From assembly GCF_009730915.1 (NCBI RefSeq), contig NC_052487.1, positions 1,302,001 to 1,366,000 on the forward strand: DNA of 64,000 nucleotides, written 5' to 3'. Both the position numbers and the translations under genes were made by a program. This DNA comes from Dioscorea cayenensis subsp. rotundata. Its lineage: Eukaryota; Streptophyta; Magnoliopsida; Dioscoreales; Dioscoreaceae. Shown piece by piece: positions 31,048 to 45,800 of this stretch (positions within the stretch are counted from its first letter, which is position 1; every line of letters begins with the position of its first letter). The notes beneath the pieces were generated by a model. It made no database searches. It was given only the letters and a program-made list of their open reading frames with translations, and was not told the DNA's origin.

Positions 31048-34000
31048 ATGGATGAAGACGAGCATCATCGGCTTGTTCTGGCGTGCAGTTTATGTGGGGC
31101 GCTCTTCTCCGTCCTTAGTCCTCTCAGCTTTTCTGTTCTGTGGGCTGTTAATTGGCGGCCATGGAGGATATACAGGTTTATTTTCTTATTTATGTTTTGC
31201 TATTTGTGTTTTTATTTCTCCATTATTTGGCTGTTGATTGTATATTTGCTGTTTTTTTTTCCCTTCAAACCTCAAACTTGTCACTGGAAACGCTGCCTTG
31301 ACATTGCCTTTATTATATATAAGTGTCTGGCAACCCCTTAGTTTTATCATTTGTTGATAAGGCAACATTTTTGAAGATTTATGTCGTGGCTAACATCATT
31401 ATAGCTATTTCTCCTTTATTTGGTTGTTGGTTGTATACTTGCCGGTTTTTTTCCCTTCAAACCTTCAAATGTGTCACTGAAAATGCTGCCTTGACATTGC
31501 CTTTATTATATAGAAGTGTCCGGCAACGCACCTTTTCGAAGATTTTTTGTCGTGGCTAACATCATTATATCTATTTATGTTGCCATAACTATTAGCCATA
31601 TAGAATAGTTTTATTTTGTTTTTTACTGATTCGTAAAGCGTTTCAACTTATAGTGACCATTTGGACTGGCGTGATATGTGTTTTTCTTTTTATCAGCTGG
31701 ATATTTGCTAGAAAATGGGCAGAATTTGTTCAAGGGCCTCAATTAAGTGCAATCTGCAGTTTTCTGGCCCTATTTGCATGGATTGTGGTTCTTTCTCCCA
31801 TCTTGGTGGTTATTACATGGGGTGGTATCCTGACTGCACTTTTAAATAGAGATATAATCGGGCTGGCAGTAATTATGGCTGGTACTGCTCTTTTGCTGGC
31901 CTTCTACTCCATAATGCTCTGGTGGAGGACACAATGGCAAAGCTCAAGTATGTATTACTATTCTTCTTTCATTGAGATGCTGTATATATTGGCTGAGATC
32001 AAGTAGTAAGTATGAATTCGTGTATCTATTGATCTTATAACTTTATCAAACTTCAGTAATAGAATAATAAAAAAATTTGACTTTTGCATTAAAAACAGAA
32101 TGGTATTGCCCACAAGTCATGTTTATGCCGATTTTTCCCTTTCTTTAATCCATTTTTCCCCATTTGATATCATGTTTATTGCATATGAACTGTCGAATGG
32201 TTAGGTTCTTGGCCATATAATCTAATTTGTTGGACTAGCAAGCTGATTTTTTGTAATTAATGATTGGAATAGTATGTTTGTGCCAACCTTTCTGTTATTT
32301 TAAATGACTTTGGCTAAATCGATGGCAATTGAAATTATTGTCATGCAAAACAATGGTCTTAAAAATCCTCTTTGTTAATCTGAATTCCAGCAGTTTAGTC
32401 CTCACGCTTCAGAAGTTACAATACTGTCTTGCAGATTCTAAAAGTGATTTTCCTGTGTCAATTCTTAGATTGTTTTCATGCTATTTCTCCTCTATTAATT
32501 TATTATGGAATTTGGCCTTCTTTTGGATATCCTGGTTTAATATAGTTAAACTGGACTTGTTTCATTTGACAACTTTCCTTCATTTTCTTTCAAGCTTTTT
32601 TCTGAACTCAAATTGTTGATAGATACAAAAACAGTACACATCTATTTCTCATGAACTTTTATGCTCCATTTTCAAAATTCTTATAAGTTTAAATTTCTTC
32701 TGTATGGGATTGTTTTGTGTAAATTTACTGAGAGTCCTGTTATTTCTATTTTATTTTCCTATGGTTCAAACTAAACTTGGAATTCCACACTTACTGTATG
32801 TTGTTTTTTTCTGTCTAGGGGCGGTTGCTTTTCTCCTCCTCCTTGCCGTGGCCCTGCTTTGTGCATATGAACTCTGTGCTGTATATGTCACTGCTGGCAC
32901 AAGTGCTTCTCAGCGATACTCACCATCTGGGTTCTTCTTTGGTGTTTCTGCAATAGCTCTTGCCATCAATATGTTATTTATCTGTAGAATGGTTTTTAAT
33001 GGTAATATAGACCTTGACCTTCTGTTTTTTTTTATTTCTTATTTTTGTTTAATTTCTACCTTATACATGTTTGCCTTTCTGATAATATTAATGCCCGTAT
33101 TCTATTGTTATGTCACAGGGGCTGGATTTGATGTGGATGAATATGTGCGTAGATCATACAAGTTTGCATATTCTGATTGTATTGAGGTTGGCCCTCTTGC
33201 TTGCTTACCTGAGCCCCCAGATCCACATGAGTTATATACGCAGAAGTACAGCAGGTAAGCCCATTCTCCACTGCTGCATTTGGCTGTGAAGAGTTGAACA
33301 TACTGTATTCCATATTTAAATGTGGATTTATTGTATGCATATCTTTTCTCAGTGGCACTCTATCAGTCTTTTTCTAATTTTAATGGACATTTTCTTCCAC
33401 TTTATCACGCACCTTACACCATCTTTCATGATTTTCTGGTGTTTGTTGTGCACCACTGCTGCAGGGCTTTTCATCTTGGAAGTCTCTACCTTTGTTCACT
33501 GCTTGTGCTTCTGGTTTACTCAATCCTGTATGGCTTGACGGCAAAGGAATCACATTGGTTGGGGGCAATTACATCAGCTGCTGTCATTGTTCTTGGTACA
33601 CATGCCTGACACTTTCATTATACTCTGTTGTACTTGGATTGTTAAATGTCATTCCTTATAGCTGGGCCTTTTTGTCATGTTTCATAGACTGGAACATTGG
33701 TGCGTGTTTGTTTGGGTTTGAGCTACTCAAAAGTAGAGAGGTGGCGCTGTTTGTCGCTGGAACATCCAGAATTTTTCTTATCTGCTTTGGGGTGAATTAC
33801 TGGTCTGTCATAAAGCTTTTCTATTATGTTTGCCATACTTCCTGAAATAACTTCTTAATTGTCATATTTCCTTTATACATCTGCCATCATTCTCATCACC
33901 TGTATTTACTACTAAAATTTATTGCCCAGGTACTTGGGACATTGCATCAGCTATGCTGTTGTAGCATCTGTGCTACTAGGTGCTGCTGTTTCACGTCGTC

Positions 34001-37000
34001 TTTCTGTTTTGAATCCCCTTGATGCGAGGAGAGATGCTTTAAGGAGTACTGTTATACGACTGAGAGAGGGTTTCCGGCGTAAAGGACAAAATAGTTCTTC
34101 AAGCTCCTCTGAAGGTTGTGGTTCGAGTGTCAAACGTAGCAGTAGCAGTGTGGAAGCGGGCCAACATGGAAGTGCTATTGAAGCCCTTTGTCGGAGTAAC
34201 TCTCGTTGTGTGGGTGATGGTAGTAGTTGGCACAATGTGCTTTTAGGTCGCTCTACTAGTTGCCATGAGGGTGGTAGCGGTGACAAGAATGCTGATGGTG
34301 GAGGGTTAAGTTTAGCATTTCGCAGTAATTCTTGTCGTTCTGTTGTTCAGGATGCTGAGGTTGCAGGAAATTTTGTGGACCGTCATCTCGATCACAATGG
34401 TTCTCTGACTTTGTGTTCTAGTAGTGGTTTGGAAAGTCAAGGGGGTGAGTCAACCATATCATGTGCAGCAGCTTCCGCTAATCCTCTAGTTCTGGATTTG
34501 AATTTAACCCTTGTACTCCAGGACAGGTTGAATGATCCAAGAATTGCATCGATGCTGAAAAATAAAGCAGGACTAGGTGATCATGAATTAGCTAATTTAC
34601 TTCAAGACAAAGGTTTGGATCCTAATTTTGCATATATGTTAAAGGAGAAGGGTTTGGATCCTAGGATATTGGCATTATTGCAGAGAAGTAGCTTAGATGC
34701 AGATAGAGATCGTCAAGAGACTGCCGATGTTGCAGTTACTGATTCTGACAGGGTTGATGCAACTGTGCCGAACCAAATTTCTTTGTCAGAGGAACTTAGG
34801 CGGAGGGGATTGGAGAAGTGGCTCAACTTTTCCAGGTTTATTTTACACCAAATAGCTGGTACTCCAGAGCGAGCTTGGGTTCTTTTTAGTCTTGTCTTCA
34901 TCTTGGAGACAGTAATTGTGGCAGTTTTCCGTCCCAAGTCCGTTAAGATAATAAATGCTACTCATGAGCAGGTTAGATAAACCTTTGGGATTGAGAAACT
35001 GATTTTGTGCTAGTGTGATAATTGTAAATGCTGTTTTGATGCCTTGGGCATTGCTTAGATATGCTGTTGGATATTAATACTTACTATTGTTTGCAGTTTG
35101 AATTTGGATTTTCAATTTTGCTTCTGTCTCCTGTTGTCTGCTCAATTATGGCTTTCCTTTGGTCACTGCATGCGGAAGATATGGTCATGACTTCCAGGCC
35201 TCGTAAGGTATGCTCGTGCAAATCTGTCCTCTATTAAATTGTAATTGAGAATCCATTTTCGGAAAAATTGTTAGTGCAGCTCCTTGTGACCTAAAGAAAA
35301 CCTAAATAAATAATTGGTTTTATTGTTCTGAGGGAAAAGAAATTCTCCATATCAGTACTATTCTAAATGCTGAGGTTGGTGCTCTTTTGATTTAAGTGGA
35401 TGAACTTCAAAGTATTCATTTTTGACTCTGCTGGTATCTTGTGTCATCATTGTAACTCCTTGTCATTTATATCTTCAAACTCAGATTTAGATATTCTCAT
35501 TTAAAACTTGATCATTGTTCCTCAACCTTGAGTTCAATGTTCAATGCATACAATCATATTCAACTGATTTACTTATCAACCAAGAGCTGCGTGCATCTGC
35601 TAGTTACTGTTTCAAATTACTTTTGATAGTATTATTGGTTTGTTTATTTTTGCACCTTCACCATTCTTTACATTTTAAGCATCAATTCTATGATTGTGAT
35701 GAATATTCCCGTGTTTTTGCTGTCTTTCCTTAGCTATGAAATTGAACAAAGTGAGAAAATATGCCTTTTACATTTATATTTGGTAGTATGCATAAATTCT
35801 TCTATTCCTTAAAGTGAAATCTGATGGGCATGAGACTGGGAAACAACCTCTCAACATGTGTGAATAAGTTTGGGTAAATAAAACACTGCCTGGTTGCATT
35901 GGTGGGAGCTCTGTTTACTGGATCAACCATTTTACTCTATGAATGGTGGAAAATTTTTATATTTGAAGGTCAATGCTATTGCTTTATTTTTCACTTGAGG
36001 TTCTATATGCTGTAATAGGTAAATAGCTATTATTATGACCAGCAATCATGAATCCTAAAATAATGGTTCAAAATTGTTTTCTTGAATTTTAGCATTTTGA
36101 GCTCCAGCCTTGGTGTTTTTATTTTTTATTTTCGCTGTTTGGATTATGATTTCCTTTCTTCTTTTGTTTTGTTTTCTTTTTCTGTCCAAATGGTTTTTTC
36201 ATGTTATTGTTTGATACTTGGTGTTCTGGTGGTTATTTACTGTCTCTTATTTGGGTTTTGAATCTTCAGTATGGTTTCATCGCTTGGCTCTTGAGCACCT
36301 GTGTTGGTTTGCTGCTGTCCTTCTTGAGGTAATCCTTTTTTTTTCTTCTCATGGTATAAATTTTTGTGATACTCTTTTCTAGTTGAAAGATTTGATAGTG
36401 TTGTAGGTGATTTGACATGTGCCGTGCATCGCATTTCTCATTCTTTGCTTGACACATTAAACAAGCTAATTGAAGTTATTCTTTCTGAAAAAAAATATGA
36501 TTGCTGGATAGAGAATTTGAGTACTAGGTTATATGACTTATATAAAGTACCCGGAGTTCTGTGGCTATAGTTGGCGTCATTCACTGCCATAATAAAAGCA
36601 ACTAAATTTCATAGAAACTAGGAATTGATGCCATCAACATATGTAGATGGGCCTTGAAGCATGTAATGATCTAAATGATGAAACCAAAAAGGTGGAATAT
36701 TAAATATTATTAATCCAAGCCACTCTTTGGAAGGCACCTTTCTAGTGGAATAACGTATACTCTGCCATAAAGTCTCAACTCCATTGTATTTGTGTAGTTT
36801 TTTAAATGCTTGTCGCCATCTATCGAATTTTGTACTGTATCTTTGAAAGTTACAACTGCCTGTAATTACTTATCTTGATTGAAGGCTGTGAAACTGGCCT
36901 TCCTATCCTTGGCAACAACTGCTAGTTGCATGCAGTTAATATCGTCAAATTTTGTATCTTGTGGCTTGCATGAATTTGGTTCTGGGTAAAGCCACTAATT

Positions 37001-39838
37001 AGAATGCAGTCTTATTTTGTTAAATGCTTGAGGAACCATTAGGTTTTATTGATGTATAGACTGCACTGGGACCATGAAGGAAACTGCTGATTTCACAGCA
37101 TATAATATGCTATTGAAAACTGCTGTTCCTTATTGTTTAGAAAATTTTCTCTTCTGATTTCAGCAGTAAGCAATACTTGGTGCATAAATATTTTTTTTAT
37201 GCTAACATGTGATTCCACTGCACCTTGCTTTGGAAAAGGTAGTAAGCATGTCGTCCTGATTTATTTTTTTCAATTCCAAAAAGTTTGTTTTTGAGAGACG
37301 GAATTGATTGTTCAGGTGAAGTTTATCCCTGTAGGCATAAATAAAGAAAATTTTACATATCCCTTATGAAATTGTAATTTTCTCCTGGCATATGTGAATG
37401 AGATTCTTGTTTGTCTGTCTTGACTTCTTTAGATCCGATTGCATCTAAACAACTTTAACAAAACATAAATTATTTTTATAGTATCTCTGTGTGACATGCA
37501 TATATCAGTTTCTGTTTGAATCTAGTTACAGACCATCTCTTCTGCCTTGTCCTCCACCAAACGTTTTAAATGATGGCAACTCTTTCTTCTCTTTATATAT
37601 GGAATTTAAGGCAAAATAAGTAATTTTTTAAACTGAGCCACACTATCTTTTTTTGTGCAGCAAATCATCCGTTATACTTGGCTTGGCTTTAACAGTCCCT
37701 CTCATGGTCGCATCCCTTTCTGTTGCCATCCCACTATGGATTCGTAATGGTTACTGTTTTTGGGTTTCAAGAGGAGAGCGCGAGCGTCGTGGTGACAATC
37801 ATCAAAGTCTCGGGACTAAGGAGGTTTGGAATGTTCTACATTTAAATTCACTACATTTATATTTATGCATTTGTCCTTGTCAACATGCCACATACATTTT
37901 CAATGCACAATGTATTTAGGAGAAAATGTGCATAAGCAATTCAAATCTGTGTAGCACAGGATTCACCTAACTATCCAGTGTCTACCAGAAAACTAATGCA
38001 TGAAGGTGTGTCTTGAATTTTGTTCATTTTTTCAATGGTGACTTCTGAGGCTGTGGAGGCATTTTAGACCTTTTTAATCTTGCCTAAATGAGGCTGTCTG
38101 TTTACTGATGTGTTTTTTAATGAGATGATTGACAAGTCATGGTAATGGAAAAAAATTTAAATACTGATTGAGAACCTAATAATAGCCAACTTGATCTGAA
38201 TTCTAATTCGAAAAGTCCAGGCTTCATCTCACAACTTACTGAACTGTGTGTGTGCCATGAGCTCTATCAGTACGGATATCATTAGTTGCTTTTGTGATAT
38301 CACTTATAGTGATGTTATGCTTTTGAATAATCTTAACTATGATATTCCAGTTTATTTTTGGGTAGTTTTTATTTTTTAAATGTTGAAAGTTGAAACTTTT
38401 TAGCGTCCTTTCATTTCTTTACTAAATGTTTAAGATAGGACTAGTTGTGAAGGCTGGGAAATTGGAGTTCTTGTTGCCATAAGTTAAATTCTATGAATTA
38501 TTATTCTTCCTTTGTTTCTCTTAGAATGGGCCCAATCATGACTCTGTTTGGCCCCTAATACAATCTCAGCATTAGACATGTTATAGTGATGATGTAATAA
38601 AATGCTATAGTCATTTTCTTTTCTCAGACTTCTAGGTTCTGAGAATTTTGTTAACACCGCCTGGCTATTTTGATGTGTTATATTGGTTTGATCTACTTTT
38701 CAGCTTAGAGATTGAATGTCTATATACCTGTCTCTTCGATAAAGTATTAATGATCTCTTTTTCTTTTCTTTTCAGGGACTACTCTTTGTTGCCAGCATAG
38801 TACTATTTATCGGATCTGTTATTTCTCTAGGTGCAATAGTATCTGCAAAGCCTCTGGATGATTTGGGGTACAAAGGATGGAATGGAGATCAAAAAAGTTC
38901 CTATTCTCCTTATGCTACATCAATGTATCTTGGCTGGGCAATTGCGTCTGCTATTGCTTTATTCATTACAGCTGTATTACCAATTGTGTCCTGGTTTGCA
39001 ACATACCGTTTCTCTTTCTCTTCGGCAGTATGTGTTTGCTTATTCACTAGTAAGTGTCTACCTGATAAGAGTTATTATGAACTTTCTCATAGTTGTCTTG
39101 GGATTGTAGGCTGTTATAGTTGCGCAAACTAAAGTCTTCTTTTGTGCTAATTTTGTTTCTTCTGCTTTAGTTGTTCTTGTTGTATTTTGTGGTGCGTCAT
39201 ACTGGGGGGTGGTTAACACCCGAGAAGGAAGAAACCCTATGAAGGCAGATTTTCTTTCTGCTTTGCTTCCCTTGGTTTGTATTCCTGCAATTTTCTCACT
39301 TTTTACGGGTCTATACAAATGGTGAGGAAAGCCTCTTTTCTTCAATTTTTATAGTGTGAATGCCATATGTCTGCACTTTTCCTGGGATTCATGGAATATC
39401 ATCTGCAGGAAAGATGACGATTGGAAGCTTTCTCGTGGTGTCTATGTTTTTATTGGAATAGGGATCATGCTTTTGCTTGGCGCTATCTCGGCGGTCACAG
39501 TTATCATTAGACCTTGGACGGTCAGTAAGGCTAGCAAAATTATTTTTTAGGTAATGGGTTCACTTGTCTTAACTGATCCATTCATCCATTTTCAATTGCT
39601 CTGCAGGTAGGGGTTGCGTTCCTCTTGGTTATCTTATTAGTTGTTCTTGCAATTGGCGTTATACATTATTGGGCCTCCAACAATTTCTATTTGACAAGGG
39701 CACAAATGTTCTTTGTTTGCTTCCTCGCTTTTATCCTGGCTTTGGCAGCATTTCTGGTTGGCTTGTTTGAAGGTGTATAAACATTATATATACATATATA
39801 TATTCTCATAGATGGTTTTAATTAAATTTGTTCTTTGA

Positions 39839-39899
<61 letters not shown>

Positions 39900-42800
39900 G
39901 TTTTCAGTGTGATTAATGTGAGTTTTTTTTGGGTTGTAGAAAAGCCTTTTGTTGGTGCTTCTGTTGGTTACTTCTCATTTCTTTTTCTGCTTGCTGGAAG
40001 GGCATTGACTGTGAGTTATTATTATTATTTCCAAAGAATAATAATGATTCTCTTGGCTTTTCTTAGATAACATAATAATGTTTGACTAATTATCTAATAT
40101 TGTTTCGTAAGTGCTATTTATCTTTTCTGTTAATGCTTTGAGACCAATTTTTTTCTTCAGGTCCTCCTTTCACCTCCAATTGTTGTCTATTCACCAAGAG
40201 TGTTGCCAGTGTATGTTTATGATGCACATGCTGACTGTGCAAAAAATGTCAGGTCAGTTTGCTGTTGTATCTTTATGTGCTTGCTTTTCCATGATTAGGT
40301 TGTACAGATAACGATATCTGCTAGTCATTTACTTATAGCTGGTAGTTTTTGTCACAGTCATGCCTTCCTTATTTTATATGGAATAGCCTTGGCAACCGAG
40401 GGTTGGGGAGTGGTCGCCAGTTTGAAAATATATCCTCCTTTTGCTGGTGCTGCTGTGTCAGCAATCACTCTTGTTGTGTCCTTTGGTTTTGCTGTTTCTC
40501 GTCCATGCCTTACCCTCAAGGTTGGTGAATGTTTGCTCTTTTCCACAGTACATTATATGGTGGAAATTCCTTTGATTAACTATCTCTGTTGGTCTCATGT
40601 ATATCTAAATAGATGATGGAAGATGCTGTGCATTTTCTCAACAAGGATACTCTTGTGCAAGCAATAGCTCGATCTGCTACTAAGGTAAGCTGGGATTGCT
40701 GAATGATCCTTCTCAACTACTGTTATATTATGTAAAATCTCCATAAATTTTGAAATTCTCTTCTCATCCTATTGGTTGTATTTCTCAAACGCCATTCAAT
40801 CATGAGGAATTTTTTGTTGAGGTTTTATATTTGTATGTATTTTTTCTTTGTTGACTTTGTTATGTGATCTTATTTTACCTAAACTTGCTTTGCTTAAAAT
40901 GTGCTATCATTTGTTAGGGGCTGAATCTCAGTTGACAGCCGGGTTGTGTATTTGGTTGTTGTGTCCGTTGTATTGACCTTTGGGAAGAAAGCACTCTTTG
41001 TATACTATGGTTTTACGATTGATACTTTTATATATCAGAGTTTTGCTTCTTGGACAATGACTAGGGAAACATGGTGGTTCTGCTTTTCTTAATATGCAAT
41101 TCATTTGCCTCTATTCTTGTTGAGTTGAAGAGCAATTGTATTTGGTTGAATTTGGTTCAACATTCTCCTTCTCTTTTGTTTCACCATGTTTTTACCACTT
41201 GCCTTGCACAACAAATATTGATGTTTACTGCCTAATGGTGGTTTCTCATTCACATTTTTGCCCATATTTATTGCTTGTGGAGATACTTATATATATATAT
41301 TTTTTATTTTATCAGACAAGAAATGCTTTATCTGGAACATACTCGGCCCCACAGAGATCCTCTAGTTCAGCTGCTTTACTGATAGGAGACCCTACCATTT
41401 CACGCGACCGTGCTGGTAATTTTGTGCTTCCAAGGGCTGATGTAATGAAATTACGGGATCGTCTAAGGAATGAAGAAATTGCTGCTGGTCTACTTTTCTC
41501 TAGAATGAGAACTGGCCTAACTTATCGTCATGAAACATCATCAGATGTAGACTACAGGAGAAAAATGTGTGCTCATGCACGCATTTTGGCTTTAGAAGAG
41601 GCAATTGATACTGAATGGGTCTATATGTGGGATAAATTTGGTGGTTATTTGCTTCTTTTGCTTGGTTTGACTGCCAAGGCTGAACGAGTACAGGTGGAGG
41701 AGTTATATCTTGTAGATGTTTAAATTTTTAGATCTTTTTTTTTTTGCTATTCATTAGTCAAGTGTGGATTATTGGTTTTGTTTTGGCAGGATGAGGTTCG
41801 GCTTAGGCTTTTCCTTGATAGCATTGGTTTCTCTGATTTAAGTGCTAACAAAATTAAGAAATGGTTGCCTGAAGATCGTCGTCAGTTTGAAATAATTCAA
41901 GAAAGGTGATGATCAATATTATCTTGACTTTTAGTATCTTTATTGATCATGTCGTAGGCTTGCTTAATTTTTTGGTTATCTTTTCTCATTGTTGCAGTTA
42001 TATAAGGGAAAAAGAAATGGAAGAGGAAATTTTAATGCAAAGGCGTGAAGAGGAGGGCAAAGGTAAGGAGAGAAGGAAGGCTCTTTTAGAGAAAGAAGAA
42101 CGGAAATGGAAGGAGTTAGAAACCTCTCTTTTGTCATCTATACCAAATGCTGGAAGCAGGGATGCTGTAGCTATGGCAGCTGCAGTACGTGCTGTTGGTG
42201 GGGATTCTGTTTTAGATGATTCTTTCGCAAGGGAACGGGTTTCCAGTATTGCTCGCCGAATTCGCACTACTCAATTGGCTCGTAGAGCAGAGCAGGTTTG
42301 CACAATCAGAATTTTTCTTGCACATTCTTTTTAAAGTTGGCAATCAGTTGTGAAGGATTTTTTTTTTGGCTGTTGAATTGTAGTGATGTGAAATGTCTTA
42401 CTCGCTTACTTCAGCCCTGTTTCTACATTATTTACTGCACTGTTTTTTAATTATTTATTTTCATTTGACTTTGGTGTTCATCATCTGTCAGTGCAAAAAT
42501 CTTCCAACATTTCAGTTTATTTAGTTCTGTGACCACCATCCATTTCTTTTCAGAGTGTTTTACAGAGTTCATAGAGCAATTTTTAAGTATTTATGCACAA
42601 TAAGAACCCATACTATAGTAGGATAGATTCTGAGTCACAAGGAGGAAGGTAATTAGAAATGTTGTATGGAAGTGTTTAATCCATGCCATCCTCTGTAGCT
42701 TTCTATTTGATTAGATGCAGTTTTTTCTTGAAGTTTCTGTTGGCTGTAGATTCATCTGTATATGAGCTGTCATTATTTTTGTAATATGATACATTATGTA

Positions 42801-45800
42801 TCAATTGTATAAAGATATTAGTTTTTGTTTCTTATTATATTTCTAGTATCTTCCCTGATGTCACGAGTAAAAATAAAATTAGTCTTTGCGTTCCGTTTGT
42901 GTTTGATAAAAAACTACCTTGTCTTGAGAGCCTTGAGATTGGGATGTTGTAACCTGGGCTTGAAACCACACATACTTGGTTATCCTACACAGGTTGATGT
43001 CTTTTATCCGAATAGCTGTATGCTTTTCTCTGATATTATTTTCAAAGGCCTCCCTTAACTTCTGCGGTATTTGAAGATGGTCTAAGTGCCACATGGCATC
43101 GGAATTTCAGTCAGGTCAACATCATGATCATGCTTCACTGCATAGCTAAATTTCTTGCACAACTTGTGATCAACCACAAATTCTTGCAATTGCTAAAAAG
43201 CAACATGACCCAAACTCGCATGACATTGCCATGCTACTTATGCTAAATATTGTTTGAATCATTTTCTTCTCCTCCTTTCTGTTATTTCTAATTGTTGACT
43301 ATTAAAAATGGCACTAACAATTATCATCTGATAAAAGAAGCTTGTTCTCTGACAGACTGGTCTTCCTGGTGCTATATGCGTCCTTGATGATGAGCCAAGG
43401 ACCACAGGCAAACACTGTGGTCAGGTTGATCCAAGTCTCTGTCACAGTCAAAAGGTTAGCTTCTCAATTGCTGCCATGATTCAACCAGAGTCTGGTCCAG
43501 TATGTCTTTTGGGAACCGAGTTTCAGAAGGTCTGCTGGGAAATCCTTGTGGCTGGTTCTGAACAAGGCATTGAAGCTGGACAAGTCGGACTCAGATTGGT
43601 TACAAAAGGTGAAAGGTTGACGACTGTTGCCAAAGAGTGGTGTATCGGTGCTGCTTGCATTGCAGATGGAAGGTGAGCATTTTGTTTTCCATATTTTATG
43701 ATTGCTTCCAAGTAATCTATTTGGGCTGTTCTAAAGTTACCTAAACTAGTCTGGGCAAACTCAATTGTAGCTAAAGTTGATTTTGCTTCAGTATGTCTTT
43801 CTTCATTTTATCTTCCACTTTCAGCTATCAGTGTGCATGTTTAAATTGCTCTGCAGGTGGCACGTTCTCACTGTGACAATAGATGCTGAGTTAGGTGAAA
43901 CGACTTCTTATCTTGATGGAAATTTTGATGGTTATCAAAGTGGATTGCCATTTCAAGGCAGCTGTAGCATTTGGGAAGAGGGTACAGATGTTTGGATTGG
44001 TGCCAGACCGCCAACAGATCTGGATGCATTTGGAAGGTCAGATAGTGAGGGTGCTGGCTCCAAGATGCAAATAATGGATGCCTATCTATGGGGCAGGTGC
44101 CTGACTGAAGATGAGATTGCTGCCTTTCATGCTGCCACCAGCCCTGCTGAATATGACTTGATTGATCTTCCTGAAGATGGCTGGCATGTTGATGGATCAC
44201 CTTCACGGGTACTTAAATGCCTTTTAACGGTTTCTAATTGCTTTTTATTCCAAGTGGGCAATTAGTGCTTGTTTAAAATAAATGAGGGATAAAACAAACA
44301 GTACATTTGCATTATTTTTATTTAGACTTAGCTTAATTTAATCTCTAATAGCTAAGCTCATGTTTGATTTGAAAGTTAATTGTTGTATCAAACTGTTCTG
44401 TTGTGTTTTGGGTTTTAGGCGGGCCTATTTTATTTTTTAAAATCACGTGGCTCAGGCCCAGACTGATGCCGACCAATTTAGGTCAGCACAACTCATTTAT
44501 AGCCCCTTTTGTGGTACTAGATTCTTACCAAGTTATATATACTGTTGCTTTCACATAAAACTAGGTGTTTTAGTAGGATATCAGCGCTTTTTTTCCTCCA
44601 CAAAGCTTGTTTAAAGCTGATTATTCTTGCTTCATAAACTCATTCCACTGAGGGGAAATATTTGGTCTTGCTTCAGCTATTAGTGTATACTTTTTGCAAG
44701 TAGAGCTTATTTTGTACTTAATTTTTGTCTTTCGTCTGTTTGTAATTCAATGGATTTACTCGTTGGTTCCATTCATATAACCTTAATGCATTTACCAGCT
44801 CTCTGGAGCTGGTCTTCATGCTCAACTTGAGATTTCATTTCATGTGATATTGTGCATGTTTGAAATAAGTGTAAACAACTGCATGCTAGTTCTTGCATTC
44901 ACTTTTCTTAAAAAGTTGGGTGCTCTTCCTGTGTTGAGTATTCCCTTGATTTTTGTGAGGCGCTACAAGATAACTCTGGTTTGCAATGATATTGGCTGGG
45001 ATCTCACAAAAGATGTCTGTCAATTCAGGTGTATGAGTGGGATAGTGAAGAAGCTGATGTTGAGTTGTACGATAGGGAAGATGTTGATTGGGATGGACAA
45101 TACTCTAGTGGGAGGAAAAGAAGGTCAGGACGTGAGGGTATAGCTCTTGATATGGATGCTTTTGCAAGAAAATTGAGGAAACCTAGATTTGAAACTCAAG
45201 AAGAAATTAATCAGCGCATGATATCTGTTGAAATGGCTGTCAAGGAAGCTCTTGTGTCAAGTGGAGAAACACAGTTTACTGACCAAGAATTTCCTCCAAC
45301 TGAGCGGTCATTGTTTGTGGATCCTGGAAATCCCCCTCCAAAACTGCAGGCAAGTAGCAATGATCAGGAAGGTAATTTCAACTTCTCCTTGTAAATCTAA
45401 TTTCTGTACCTCTTCTCAGGTTGTTTCAGAGTGGATGAGACCAAATGATATTGTAAAAGTGAACTGTCTTGGCTCTCGGCCCTGTTTGTTTTCTGGTTCT
45501 ATAAATTCTTCAGATGTCTGTCAGGTATGTTCTATGGTTTATTTTTTTCTTGAATCATTTTTTTAATTCATTGCTTGCTATGTCTTTGTTGCTCAAGTTA
45601 TCTGATAAAAGGTAGCAGCTAATGTTCAATTCTATGCAGGGCCGTTTAGGTGATTGCTGGTTTTTGAGCGCTGTAGCTGTTCTGACAGAGGTGTCTCGCA
45701 TATCGGAAATTATAATCACACCAGAATTCAATGAAGAAGGAATTTACACTGTTCGCTTCTGTATTCAGGTGAACTTTAAAATTTGTTTGAAGTTAGATTT

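Noticed and set aside
39828..40070. Isoleucine-run open frame in DEK1
   Set aside because: It is a translated (TTA)n microsatellite in an intron.
43455..43475. Possible intron after SQK in DEK1 (GTTAGC)
   Set aside because: Reading straight through gives VSFSIA in frame, as in DEK1 proteins, so no intron is needed.
45372..45419. GT-AG alternative to the GC-AG intron in DEK1
   Set aside because: It would make a 48-nt intron and break the frame just before the VVSEWM block.
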